Shown piece after piece: positions 26,311 through 34,652 of a DNA stretch of 64,000 bases. The DNA lies in contig NZ_FMXO01000009.1 in NCBI RefSeq assembly GCF_900104215.1, positions 119,081-183,080 of the forward strand. The letters run 5' to 3'. The position numbers and the translations under genes are program-made. Every line of letters begins with the position of its first letter. The first letter of the stretch is position 1. The notes under the pieces are model-generated. The model was not told the origin of the DNA and made no database searches. It saw nothing but the letters and a program-made list of their open reading frames with translations. The DNA is from Desulfonatronum thiosulfatophilum (GTDB lineage Bacteria > Desulfobacterota > Desulfovibrionia > Desulfovibrionales > Desulfonatronaceae).

Positions 26311-26970
26311 ATGTACGACATCTACAATTTCGTGACTGGACCACTGGTCTGGATCGCATTCATCATCTTCGTCGTCGGCTCAATTTACCGCCTCGCCAGC
26401 ATGTATGCCCTGGCCAAGAAAAAGGATGCCGTGTCCCTGGCCTACATGGACTGGAAATTCTCTTTCCGTTCCATCATCAACTGGTTGATCCCCTTTAACA
26501 GTCTCGGCTGGAAAGCCAACCCAGCGTTGACCGTGGTCACATTCATATTCCACGTCCTGCTACTGCTGACGCCGATTCTGCTTTCCGCACATGTCATTCT
26601 CTTTTCAGATTCCTGGGGTTTCAGCTGGTGGACCATATCCGACAACACGGCCAACTACATGACCATGGCGATCATTGCCGCCTGCATATTCTTTGCGGTC
26701 CGTCGTTTCTATCTTAGAGACGTCCGTTTTCTGACAACGTCCCAAGATTGGCTGATTTTGGCCCTGGTGGCGCTGCCCTTTGTTACCGGGCTGTTGGCTT
26801 ACTACCAGCTCTTCAATTATCAAATCATGCTCATCGCCCACGTTGTGGTGGGGTGCCTCGTGATTGCGGCGATTCCCTTCACCCGCCTCAGCCACATGCT
26901 CTTTGCGGTATTCACCCGAAGCTACATTGGTTCCGAATTTGGAAAAATCCGTCGCGCCAAGGACTGGTAG
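26311..26970 (+). CDS. tmcC: Cytochrome b-like membrane subunit TmcC
   Basis: A 219-aa NarI-like protein starting MYDIYNFVTGPLVWIAF, with five or six spans and candidate haem-b His residues in IFHVLLLL, AHVIL and AHVVVGC. It is the membrane electron carrier of Tmc and paralogous to HmcE. The start at 26311 is supported by AAGGGGGG a few bases upstream; it lies 16 bp after tmcD. It ends with GSEFGKIRRAKDW, a tail also seen in the paralogue at 29705-30361. Confidence 0.92.
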   Translation: MYDIYNFVTGPLVWIAFIIFVVGSIYRLASMYALAKKKDAVSLAYMDWKFSFRSIINWLIPFNSLGWKANPALTVVTFIFHVLLLLTPILLSAHVILFSDSWGFSWWTISDNTANYMTMAIIAACIFFAVRRFYLRDVRFLTTSQDWLILALVALPFVTGLLAYYQLFNYQIMLIAHVVVGCLVIAAIPFTRLSHMLFAVFTRSYIGSEFGKIRRAKDW

Positions 26971-26990
26971 GACAAAAAGGAGGAATTTCC

Positions 26991-28307
26991 ATGGGAATTC
27001 AGGAAAGACTTATCGAGGACGTGGGGCTTCGGGAAGGCGTCTCACGTTTGACCGAAGAAAAGATTCAAAAGACGGTGCAGGCGGTTTTGAAAGGGGAAAA
27101 CGGGGCTCGCTTGAAACTGTATGATGAAATATGCCTGCGATGTGGAATGTGCACGGAAGCCTGTCATTTCTATCTTTCACACGACAAAGACCCGACCTAT
27201 GCCCCCGCGGCCAAGGTCAAGCAAACCATCGGCACGTTGCTGGCCAGCAACGGGCGCGTCACGCCCAGCCAAATCTACAACATGGCCCAGATCGCCTACA
27301 CCGAATGCAACCTTTGCCGCAGGTGCATCCATTTCTGCCCTGTCGGCATCGATACGGCATACATGATGATCACCATGCGCCGCATCTGCCACAGGCTGGG
27401 AGTCACTCCTCAATACATCCAGGACACGGCGCACAGCCATTCCGCCACGTTCAACCAGATGTGGGTCAAGGACGACGAGTGGACGGACACGTTGCAGTGG
27501 CAGGAAGAGGAAGCACGGGATGAATTCCCGGACTTGAGAATTCCCCTAGATAAGGAAGGAGCCGACGTCTACTACTCCGTCATCGCGCCGGAGCCCAAGT
27601 TCCGGACCCAGCTCATCTACCAGGCCGCGGCCATCCTGCACACGGCCAAGGTGGACTGGACCATGCCAGCCGAACCCGGCTGGGACAACTCGGACATGTG
27701 CATGTTCACCGGCGACTTTGAAATGATGGGGCGCCTGAAACGCAAGCATTTCGAATCAGCCCAGAAGCTCAAGGTCAAGAGAATCGTCATGGGCGAATGC
27801 GGTCACGCTTTTCGATCAGTGTATGATGTCGGCAACAGATGGGTCGGCTGGAAGCAGTTTCCCGTTCCTGTGGTGCATGCCATCGAGTTCTTCTGGGAAT
27901 TGCTGACCGAGGGAAAAATCAAGCTGACCTCCAAGTATCCTGGGCCGGTCACGGTCCAGGATCCGTGCAACATGGTCCGCGGACGCGGCCTTGGGGACAA
28001 GCTTCGCGAGGTGGTCCACATTCTTGTAGATGGAGAGATTATCGAGACGGCCTCCAACCGGGAACACAACCTCTGTTGCGCCGCGGGAGGCGGCGTGATC
28101 AACTGCGGACCTCCCTTCAAGAACGCCCGGGTCCAGGCCTGCAAGGCCAAGGCGGAGCAACTCCGGGCCACGGGCGTCAAGACCATTATTGCTCCGTGCC
28201 ATAACTGTCACGGGGGGCTGGACGATACCGTTCACAAATATGAGTTGGGCATGGAAATCAAGTTCCTGGGCGACATTATTTACCAACTCATGGAGAAACC
28301 ATCGTAG
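26991..28307 (+). CDS. tmcB: Iron-sulfur/CCG-domain subunit TmcB
   Basis: A 438-aa HdrD/HmcF-like cytoplasmic subunit. Ferredoxin motifs CLRCGMCTEAC (near residue 47) and CNLCRRCIHFCPVG (near 105); then ECGHAFRS, CNMVRGRG, LCCAAGGG and CHNCHGG of the CCG region. An AAGGAGG lies 9 bases ahead of the ATG. It couples the Tmc membrane subunit to cytoplasmic electron carriers that feed sulfate reduction; the acceptor is not established by sequence. The operon ends with a strong bidirectional terminator. Confidence 0.92.
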   Translation: MGIQERLIEDVGLREGVSRLTEEKIQKTVQAVLKGENGARLKLYDEICLRCGMCTEACHFYLSHDKDPTYAPAAKVKQTIGTLLASNGRVTPSQIYNMAQIAYTECNLCRRCIHFCPVGIDTAYMMITMRRICHRLGVTPQYIQDTAHSHSATFNQMWVKDDEWTDTLQWQEEEARDEFPDLRIPLDKEGADVYYSVIAPEPKFRTQLIYQAAAILHTAKVDWTMPAEPGWDNSDMCMFTGDFEMMGRLKRKHFESAQKLKVKRIVMGECGHAFRSVYDVGNRWVGWKQFPVPVVHAIEFFWELLTEGKIKLTSKYPGPVTVQDPCNMVRGRGLGDKLREVVHILVDGEIIETASNREHNLCCAAGGGVINCGPPFKNARVQACKAKAEQLRATGVKTIIAPCHNCHGGLDDTVHKYELGMEIKFLGDIIYQLMEKPS

Positions 28308-28367
28308 ATACGTTCAACCCCGCGGTCCGGATTTTCTCAATCCAATGGCCGGATAAAGATTTACCGT

Positions 28368-28404
28368 AAAAAAGCCCGACAAGCAGTGCTTGTCGGGCTT
28401 TTCC
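28368..28404. terminator. Bidirectional terminator between tmcB and the convergent gene
   Basis: AAAAGCCCGACAAGC and GCTTGTCGGGCTTTT form a perfect long stem with a 3-base loop; A- and T-runs on both sides allow it to act for tmcB and for the minus-strand selenoprotein gene. Confidence 0.88.
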
Positions 28405-28437
28405 ATGAATGTCCGGCAACAATTCAGATAGAATTCG

Positions 28438-29679
28438 TCACACAGCACCCAGATCGACGGCTTCAGCCAAATACGCGCTAAACAATTCAACTTTCGCATC
28501 CAGCTCATACGCCTTGCATGTTTCCTGGATTCCATCCTCGCAATTGTGGCAGGCCACCACGATCATTTTCGCCCCCGTAGCCCGGATGCTCTCGGCCTTG
28601 GCCTTGAGAGCGGCAATCTTGGCCTGCTTGTATTCCGGCATCAACCCCTGTCCGCCGCCGTTACCGCAGCAATAGGTCGCGTTTCCGTGGGGGTGCATTT
28701 CCCGGAAATCCGCCGCCACCCGGGACATCAGCTCACGGGATTGCTTGTACATCCCGGCATTGCGGATGAAGTTGCATGAATCCTGGAAGGTTGCCGGTTC
28801 CTGATGAAACCCGGGAATAAGTTTCAGTGCGCCGGAACGCAGGCAATCCGCCCAGACCTTGATCGGCGGCGTGGCTTCGAAGGAAAACTGCTTGCCCAGC
28901 CAGAGTGGCGCCTCGAACCCGAGGGCCTTCATGGAGTGGCCTCACTCCGCGGTGATCACCGCCTTGACCTTGAGTTTTTCAGCCACCTCCACCACGTTGT
29001 TCGCCAACCGGGAGGCGGCAGCCACATCTCCCGCAAATAATCCAAGATTCGTGGAATCCCAGGACTGGGGCGAGATGGTGAAATCCACGCCGGCAGCATT
29101 GTACAGCTTTAAATAGTTGTAAAGGTTTTGGGGGTAGAACTTGATGTCCCGGGGATGAAAGGTCAGCAGATACCGCGCACCCACCTTGTTCAGGGGAGCC
29201 ACGGCCGCGGGCATTTCCTCCTGCAACTCTTCCAGCTGCCATTCCACGGTTTCCAGGAAGTCATCCTCGGTCACCGCGAGATTGTTCCCGAACTCCAGGG
29301 CATTCTGCATGCCTTTGGCCAGACCGGGAGGAATCATCCCCATGCTGACGGCAACGCCGCGGGCCGCGTGGACCAGGGAAGCTATGCCGATGCCGTGGGG
29401 ACAGTACATCGTGCAGCGCTGGCACATGGTGCACGTACCGTAACAGACGTCGCGCAACACCTCGAGCATCTCGCCGTCCACCCGGCCGCGTTTGCGGTAG
29501 AGATCGAGCAAGGGCTTGATCCGATAGGCAGGAACATGCTCCGGTTTGGGGTTGGAGGCGTAATAGTGGCACCCCTCGGCACACATGCCACACCGAGAGC
29601 AAATGGCCAGCCACATTTCCAAACGCGCACCGGCTTTCTCCGCCAGAACCGCGGCCAGAGCCTTTGTATCAACGGTCAT
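28438..29679 (-). CDS. Selenocysteine-containing HmcF/TmcB-like CCG iron-sulfur protein
   Basis: A 413-aa paralogue of HmcF and TmcB interrupted by one in-frame TGA (28944-28942) at residue 246. Before it: CSRCGMCAEGC and CTMCQRCTMYCPHG; after it, in the same frame: CNFIRNAG, YCCGNGGGQG and CHNCEDG. The TGA stands exactly at the Cys of ECGH in HmcF/TmcB (here AE-U-GHSMKA), and a SECIS-like hairpin follows. I therefore read TGA as selenocysteine rather than as a stop or a frameshift. The start at 29679 has GGAG 6 bases upstream. Separate calls ending at 28942 and starting at 28932 would split one gene. It pairs with the membrane protein encoded 25 bp upstream. Confidence 0.85.
28907..28927 (-). 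promoter_or_regulatory. SECIS-like hairpin for selenocysteine insertion
   Basis: On the minus strand, starting 14 bases after the TGA, GGC-CCTCG pairs with CGAGG-(C)-GCC around the apical loop GGTT (28919-28916). A lower CCA/TGG pairing across a 4x4 internal loop can extend it. The distance of 22 bases from TGA to a GG in the apical loop fits bacterial SECIS elements. Confidence 0.7.
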
Positions 29680-29704
29680 TAACTGCTCCATCCATAGTTT
29701 GCGG

Positions 29705-30361
29705 TTACCACGGCCCCACCTCCCGCTTCCCGAAGTCGCTTCCCGTGGCGGCCCTGGATACAAAGAAAAGCACCATGTGGGAAAGTTTGGTGAAGGGAAT
29801 GAGAATCAGCAGAAAATTTGCACTCAGGATGTGCAGGGTCAACATCACGGGATAATCGCCCCATTGTCGATGTGCGGCCAAACCCGTGATCAACGGCAAG
29901 GCCACCAGCATCAGGACCAGAATATCCTTCTTCTCCGTCAATCCTCTGAGCGATGGGTGCAAGAGACGCTTCAAGAGAAAAAACAGGAGACTGAGCAAGG
30001 CGAGTATTGCCAGAACGTCGGCCCATGGATCAGGAATGGTGGGCCATGAGACACCCCAGCTCATCTCCAGCATGATCACGTGAGCCGAAAGAAAAAAGAT
30101 CACGGTGAACAGACAGACGTGCAGGGCAAAACCCGCGGCGGTGGACCAGGGGCTGGATTTCGCGGTCCGGTTCAGCGGAAGAAGAAAATGCAGGATCGAT
30201 GCGAATGCCCAGTTGGCGCGAAAGTCCGCCGGAAGCCCCTTCCTGGCCAGCGTCGCCTTGCGGCGATAATTCACAAGCCTGTAGGTGAGACCGAAAGTTA
30301 AAACGACAACAGCCAGCCAGACCATGGGGCCGGCTGCGAAATTGTAAACGTCATAAATCAT
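29705..30361 (-). CDS. TmcC/HmcE-like cytochrome b membrane subunit
   Basis: A 218-aa NarI-like protein with about five spans, starting MIYDVYNFAAGPMVWLA, the same opening as TmcC and HmcE. Candidate haem ligands lie in ALHVCLFT, AHVIML and LHILSAN. With the selenocysteine CCG protein downstream it forms a two-gene unit that resembles the membrane half of Tmc/Hmc (or Ohc) without its own multihaem cytochrome. GGAG lies about 8 bases ahead of the ATG. It could use TmcA or another cytochrome from elsewhere. Confidence 0.88.
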   Translation of the reverse strand: MIYDVYNFAAGPMVWLAVVVLTFGLTYRLVNYRRKATLARKGLPADFRANWAFASILHFLLPLNRTAKSSPWSTAAGFALHVCLFTVIFFLSAHVIMLEMSWGVSWPTIPDPWADVLAILALLSLLFFLLKRLLHPSLRGLTEKKDILVLMLVALPLITGLAAHRQWGDYPVMLTLHILSANFLLILIPFTKLSHMVLFFVSRAATGSDFGKREVGPW

Positions 30362-30735
30362 TTCTTGGCTCCGCCGAGGTTAGCGAATGATTGTCTATGT
30401 GGCTGCTTGTAACTGCTCAGCTGCGTTCCGACTCATCGCATCATGTAAATGTGATGATATTCAGCCCAATGTATGCACGTGGTAAATCGGAACCGAAATC
30501 TGTTAACTCTCTATCAAGCTGCAAGAAAAATCCCGGTTGCCCGCTCAAATCAATAATCAAATCCCCTCAAAGTGTCCATTTTGCCTGTTTTGCACCTCAT
30601 CAGCAAACTTGACTGAAACGAAGCCGGTGCATAGAACGTTCACTACGACTGCCCGCTCAACTATCGCGTGATGTTCCGAACCATTCATGACAATAAAATC
30701 ATGTACCCATCAATCTCAATCCGACGGACATCATC
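30362..30735. other. Divergent intergenic region
   Basis: About 375 bp between the cytochrome b/selenoprotein unit and the Rrf2 gene. It includes an imperfect palindrome CATCA-N8-TGATG (30439-30456) and two copies of TGCCCGCTCAA (30538-30548, 30650-30660), 112 bp apart. These could be regulator sites for either gene. No coding region is seen. Confidence 0.4.
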
Positions 30736-31185
30736 ATGAAACTTTCTGCCCGCTCCCGCTATGCCGCCCGAATTCTGCTCGATTTGGCGGAGCAAAAAGG
30801 TAATACGCCTGTCTGCGCCTCCTCCATCTCTGAGAACACGGAGATTTCTGTTCCCTTCATCGAACAGATACTGCGGCCGCTCAAAAAAGCAGGCTATATT
30901 CAAAGCGTAAGAGGCGCCTATGGCGGACATGTCCTGCTCAGGGATCCAGCGACAATCACACTTGGCGATATAGTTCGCACCATGGGAGTAGAAATCAATG
31001 TCGCCCAGTGCTGCTCCGACCCGACCATTTGCACCAGAAGCGATGATTGCCGCACCCAAATCGTCTGGGAACATCTGTCCAATGTAATCGAGCGGGAGCT
31101 GGACTCCCTGACCCTCGCCGACTTGATGGAAGGTTCAGGATCACTTCGAAAATTAATTTCTCTCCGCCAACAAAAATCTTGCTGA
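30736..31185 (+). CDS. Rrf2-family regulator with cluster-binding cysteines (first copy)
   Basis: A 149-aa winged-helix regulator starting MKLSARSRYAARILLDLA, typical of Rrf2/IscR. The recognition helix region is SVPFIEQILRPLKKAGYIQS and the wing is RGAYGGHVL. Cys residues in QCCSDPTICTRSDDC match the three-Cys cluster ligand spacing of the family. Rrf2 was first described in the hmc operon of D. vulgaris as a repressor; here the two copies sit instead beside the third cytochrome b module and the sulfide reductase. Start at ATG 30736; a weak GACGGA lies upstream. Confidence 0.9.
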   Translation: MKLSARSRYAARILLDLAEQKGNTPVCASSISENTEISVPFIEQILRPLKKAGYIQSVRGAYGGHVLLRDPATITLGDIVRTMGVEINVAQCCSDPTICTRSDDCRTQIVWEHLSNVIERELDSLTLADLMEGSGSLRKLISLRQQKSC

Positions 31186-31296
31186 TGGATATAAACTACA
31201 AATTCAGATCCGACAGCCACCTCTCAAAAAACAGCAAAATCTCGATCAAATAGCTGTTCGACACGGACAGACACACTCGCCCTCTCCAATCATTTA

Positions 31297-31316
31297 ATTC
31301 CCGCACTCACGGGAAT
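31297..31316. repeat. REP-like hairpin
   Basis: ATTCCCG (31297-31303) and CGGGAAT (31310-31316) form a perfect 7-bp stem with a 6-base loop. The same arms occur at 62810-62829, so it may be a dispersed palindromic repeat. Confidence 0.45.
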
Positions 31317-31402
31317 CACCTTTCATGACTCATCTGCTTGACAGTTTTTCACGATCTGGACTAATGCTGCAACTGTTTTTGACCAAACTAATTACGATTA
31401 AA

Positions 31403-31416
31403 TTAATCTAGATTAA
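31403..31416. promoter_or_regulatory. Perfect palindrome, possible Rrf2 operator
   Basis: TTAATCTAGATTAA is a perfect 14-bp palindrome 230 bp before the second Rrf2 gene. The context suggests an operator; the binding protein is unknown. Confidence 0.4.
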
Positions 31417-31572
31417 CTTGGTTTCAGTTCAACAGTTTCAACAAATTTTGATCGTGTACAACTTTTGACCCATTTGAGTTATCGCCCGGATAAGTTGAAT
31501 TATTCCGTTTGCGTGTAAAATATTTGCTGGCTTCATCAACAAAGTTCTTTCCTGAAACACGACCGAAACAAT

Positions 31573-31586
31573 CTATATTAATATAG
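31573..31586. promoter_or_regulatory. Perfect palindrome, possible Rrf2 operator (proximal)
   Basis: CTATATTAATATAG is a perfect 14-bp palindrome 60 bp before the GTG start at 31646, where a repressor or activator would act on transcription. AT-rich palindromes like this are typical of Rrf2 sites, but part of it could simply be the -10 region. Confidence 0.4.
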
Positions 31587-31645
31587 TCCACATTAGACAA
31601 GACGAATTTAGTAAGCGGACCAACTGATCAACAGGAGAAATACAC

Positions 31646-32134
31646 GTGCAGTTATCCAGCCGTGCGAGACATGGCGCCCGCCTGCTTATCAATCTCGCTC
31701 AATCCAATCAAGACGTGCCGAAAAGGGCCGCCTCCATTGCCAATGACCTTGGCATTTCCCTGAAATATCTCGAAAAGATCCTAAAACCTTTAAGAAAAGC
31801 CGGAATGATCAAAGGCTTGCGCGGTCCCGGGGGAGGCTACTTTCTCCATCAAAATCCCAATGAAATAACCCTGGGTGGAATTGTTCAAGCGTTGGACGAC
31901 AACCTCCGGCTCTCATGTTGCGTCGAACCGGGGAATTGCGATCCCATGGATTACTGCGGCGCGCCGTCGCTATGGGATGATTTGAGTACGTCTCTGCAAA
32001 ACAAGCTTAATTCCATCACGCTAGTCGGCCTGATCCAGCAGGACGAATCTTCCCGCAACAATATGTCGCCTTCGCATTTCACTCTCGCGCACAGATCTGT
32101 CCAGGCCGCCTGTGAGACGGCTAGAGTTGCCTGA
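31646..32134 (+). CDS. Rrf2-family regulator with cluster-binding cysteines (second copy)
   Basis: A 162-aa Rrf2 protein starting (GTG) MQLSSRARHGARLLINLA. Helix-turn-helix region ISLKYLEKILKPLRKAGMIK, wing RGPGGGYFL, and Cys ligands in SCCVEPGNCDPMDYC. AGGAGA lies upstream of the GTG. It has a 25-residue C-terminal extension compared with the first copy. It lies 93 bp upstream of the sulfide:quinone reductase-like gene on the same strand and is its likely regulator. Confidence 0.9.
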   Translation: MQLSSRARHGARLLINLAQSNQDVPKRAASIANDLGISLKYLEKILKPLRKAGMIKGLRGPGGGYFLHQNPNEITLGGIVQALDDNLRLSCCVEPGNCDPMDYCGAPSLWDDLSTSLQNKLNSITLVGLIQQDESSRNNMSPSHFTLAHRSVQAACETARVA

Positions 32135-32227
32135 AAAAACTGCGTTACCGGTGAATCCGACTTCAAGATGCACTTCTAAACGGTGTTTTACCCACACAAT
32201 CATATTCAGAAAAAGGAGTTTCAGACC

Positions 32228-33466
32228 ATGAAAAAATTGCTCATTCTTGGTTCCGGTTCAGGCGGGACCATGGTTGCCACGAAGATACGCGAAAAGCTCC
32301 CGGAGAAGGAATGGGAAATCACGGTCATTGATCGCGACTGGCAGCACCATTATCAAGCCGGTTGGCTCTTCGTCCCGTTCGGAGTCTACACCCTGGATGA
32401 TTGCATCAAGCCCAAGGCGGACTTCGTTCCCAAGGGCGTCAAACTGGTCATGGACTCCATTGAATCCATCGATCCGGCGAAAAAGACCGTCAAATGCAAA
32501 AACGGCTCCTACTCCTACGACTGGGTGGTGGTTGCCACCGGTTGCCGTATTGCGCCGGAAGAGGTCGAAGGAATGATGGACGACTGGGGCGGTAATATCC
32601 ACAACTACTACACCCCGGACGGCGCAGTGGCTCTGTTCAAGAAGTGGAAGAACATGAAGGAAGGGCGCATCGTGCATCACATTTCCGAGATGCCCATCAA
32701 ATGTCCCGTAGCGCCGCTGGAGTTTGTCTATCTGGCCGACTGGTTCTTCACCATCAACGGTGTGCGCAAAAACATAGAGATTGAACTGGTCACTCCGCTG
32801 ACCGGCGCCTTCACCAAACCCGTTGCCGCCAAAATCCTCGGCAAGGTCTGCGATGACAAGAATATCAAGGTCACCCCGAACTTTGTCGTGGACAATGTCA
32901 ACGTGGGCAAGAAAAGCATTGAATCCGTCTCCGGTGAAGAGGTGCCCTACGATCTGCTGGTAGCCATTCCCCCGAACTTTGGTCAGCAGGTGATCATCGA
33001 CTCCGGCCTTGGCGACGCCATGGGCTATGTAGATACGGACAAGCATACCCTGAAAGCCAAGAACTTCGACAACATGTACGTTATCGGCGACGCCACCAAC
33101 GTCCCCACCTCCAAGGCCGGCAGCGTCGCCCACTACGAATCCGACATCGTGGTGGACAACCTGATCCGCGAAATCGAGGGAGAAGAGCCCCGTCCCGACT
33201 TTGACGGACACTCCACGTGCTTCATTGTTTCCGGTTACGAACAGGCCTACCTGATTGACTTCAACTACGAGGTGGAACCGCTTCCCGGCAAGTACCCCTT
33301 CCCCGGAATCGGTCCTTTCTCCCTGCTCGGCGAGTCGCACATGAACTACTGGGGCAAAATGATGTTCAAGTGGATCTACTTCGACCTGATGCTCAAGGGA
33401 AGCGAATTGCCCTTGGAGCCGCAGATGTTCATGGCCGGAAAAATGCGCCACTTGGCCAAAGCTTAA
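32228..33466 (+). CDS. Sulfide:quinone oxidoreductase-like flavoprotein
   Basis: A 412-aa FAD oxidoreductase of the SQR/FCSD type. FAD-binding start KKLLILGSGSGGTMVATKI, the HHYQAGWLFVPFG loop, candidate redox Cys residues in ATGCRI and IKCPVAPLEF, and the FAD end motif YVIGDATNVPTSKAG. It would oxidise sulfide to polysulfide and reduce quinone at the cytoplasmic or periplasmic membrane face; there is no signal peptide. Its Trp/Tyr-rich C-terminus (MNYWGKMMFKWIYFDLM) is an amphipathic membrane-contact region. ATG at 32228 with AAAAGGAG upstream. Subtype (probably III) is a guess. Confidence 0.85.
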   Translation: MKKLLILGSGSGGTMVATKIREKLPEKEWEITVIDRDWQHHYQAGWLFVPFGVYTLDDCIKPKADFVPKGVKLVMDSIESIDPAKKTVKCKNGSYSYDWVVVATGCRIAPEEVEGMMDDWGGNIHNYYTPDGAVALFKKWKNMKEGRIVHHISEMPIKCPVAPLEFVYLADWFFTINGVRKNIEIELVTPLTGAFTKPVAAKILGKVCDDKNIKVTPNFVVDNVNVGKKSIESVSGEEVPYDLLVAIPPNFGQQVIIDSGLGDAMGYVDTDKHTLKAKNFDNMYVIGDATNVPTSKAGSVAHYESDIVVDNLIREIEGEEPRPDFDGHSTCFIVSGYEQAYLIDFNYEVEPLPGKYPFPGIGPFSLLGESHMNYWGKMMFKWIYFDLMLKGSELPLEPQMFMAGKMRHLAKA

Positions 33467-33484
33467 GCCAGGAGGTTGATGCAA

Positions 33485-34132
33485 ATGAACAAAGAAGACC
33501 TTATTCTTCAACGCCTCGATGAAATCGAGGCCAAGGTGGCCCTGGTGCACCAACGCGCCGTAGCCGCCCAAAACCTCAGGCACGAGCTGCAGCCTGTTCT
33601 GAACGACGCATTCAAGGTCATGCTCCACGAGCTGGGTGATATCGAGACCGGTTTTCAGCTCGAAGACCTTTTCGATATGCTCAAGACGACCATGCGCAAC
33701 GTCAAGAACCTGACCTACATGATCAAGCAGCTCGAAAACGTCATCGACCTGTGGCACACTTCGGAACCATTGCTGAAGACCACCGTACCCAAGGCCATCG
33801 CCTACCTCGACGACCTTGAGCAGAAAGGCGTCTTTCGCACCTACCAGTCCATGCTTACCTTGCGAGCCAAGGTGGCCCAGGAATACGGGCCCGAACAAAT
33901 CGAGGAAATGGGCGATGCCTTTGTATTCTTGATCGGCATGCTCAGCAAACTCTCCGATCCCAAGGTCCGTGAAATGATCGAAAAAGCATCCGATGCCTTT
34001 ACGGAGATGGACTTGAAGGATGTCCAGCCAACCGGCGTGTTCGGAATGATGAAGGCCATGTCCAGTCCAGAGGCCAAACAAGGTCTGGGCGTGATGGTCG
34101 AAATGACAAAGACCCTTGGCAAGCTGAAGTAA
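33485..34132 (+). CDS. DUF1641 protein
   Basis: A 215-aa soluble, helical, Glu/Lys-rich protein with the DUF1641 pattern (EDLFDMLKTTMRNVKNLTY; PTGVFGMMKAMSSPEAKQGL). DUF1641 genes frequently follow SQR-like flavoproteins, and here the gap is 18 bp. Function unknown; perhaps a structural partner. GGAGG at 33471-33475 best fits the ATG at 33485; ATG at 33479 is also possible. Confidence 0.82.
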   Translation: MNKEDLILQRLDEIEAKVALVHQRAVAAQNLRHELQPVLNDAFKVMLHELGDIETGFQLEDLFDMLKTTMRNVKNLTYMIKQLENVIDLWHTSEPLLKTTVPKAIAYLDDLEQKGVFRTYQSMLTLRAKVAQEYGPEQIEEMGDAFVFLIGMLSKLSDPKVREMIEKASDAFTEMDLKDVQPTGVFGMMKAMSSPEAKQGLGVMVEMTKTLGKLK

Positions 34133-34139
34133 TGAATCC

Positions 34140-34176
34140 GCAAACGCGGGAGCTGTTTGCCGGCTCCCGCGTTTGC
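34140..34176 (+). other. Long hairpin after the DUF1641 gene
   Basis: GCAAACGCGGGAGC (34140-34153) pairs perfectly with GCTCCCGCGTTTGC (34163-34176). The usual T-run is missing, so it may be a leaky terminator or mRNA stabiliser between the SQR pair and the receiver gene. Confidence 0.6.
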
Positions 34177-34233
34177 AATTGCCGGTACACACTCCCCCGA
34201 AGCCAACCTGGATCTAAGAAATAGGAGCTCTCC

Positions 34234-34587
34234 ATGGCAAAAAAAATCCTGATTGTCGACGATGACCCGGAAATCTTGGATTATCTCAGTGAATTGTTCC
34301 AGGACAGCGGCTACAAGACCGTGACCGCCATCAATGGCGTGGAAGGTCTGGAAAAAGTTCGCGCTGAACAACCGGACCTGATCACCCTGGACATGGACAT
34401 GCCGGAGAAAGGCGGCACTAACTTCTACGCCGGATTGCGCAAGGACCAAGCCAACCGCGACATCCCGGTGATCGTGGTCAGCGGAGTTGGTCCGCGTCCC
34501 CCTGTCTTGACCAAAGACGTCCCCACCATCTCGAAGCCCATCGACAACGCAAAGTTGATGCAGCTTGTATCTGATATGATTCCATAG
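34234..34587 (+). CDS. Single-domain response regulator (Rrf1-like, second copy)
   Basis: A 117-aa CheY-like receiver: VDDD pocket, Asp in LITLDMDMP, Lys in ISKPI. It has the same length as the receiver at 10382-10735, and both read PDLITLD with a G-FY stretch after the phosphorylation site. Both are followed by a terminator and then a hybrid kinase with an SHGVKG H-box. GGAGCT precedes the ATG. It probably receives phosphate from one of the next two kinases. Confidence 0.9.
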   Translation: MAKKILIVDDDPEILDYLSELFQDSGYKTVTAINGVEGLEKVRAEQPDLITLDMDMPEKGGTNFYAGLRKDQANRDIPVIVVSGVGPRPPVLTKDVPTISKPIDNAKLMQLVSDMIP

Positions 34588-34600
34588 CATTGCATAACCC

Positions 34601-34638
34601 GCGACCGATTCAATTTTTTGAATCGGTCGCGTTTTTTT
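34601..34638 (+). terminator. Rho-independent terminator
   Basis: GCGACCGATTCAA and TTGAATCGGTCGC pair perfectly around a TTTT loop, followed by G and seven T. It ends just before the hybrid kinase start at 34653. Confidence 0.9.
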
Positions 34639-34652
34639 GCTTTCCAGTACAC

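Larger units (their letters stand above)
31186..31645 (+). other. AT-rich intergenic region with palindromes
   Basis: A 460-bp non-coding gap between the two Rrf2 genes. It contains a REP-like hairpin (31297-31316) and two perfect 14-bp palindromes (31403-31416, 31573-31586), listed separately. A TTGACAG at 31339-31345 may be a -35 element. No gene is seen. Confidence 0.5.

Noticed and set aside
28438..29763. Two separate genes, or a pseudogene broken by a nonsense mutation
   Set aside because: The frame is intact on both sides of one TGA located at a catalytic Cys position and followed by a SECIS-like hairpin; selenocysteine explains all three facts.
32258..34192. Long open frame on the minus strand (644 codons) opposite the SQR and DUF1641 genes
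   Set aside because: It mirrors the codon bias of two well-supported plus-strand genes, has no ribosome-binding sequence, and its His/Leu/Gly-rich translation fits no family.
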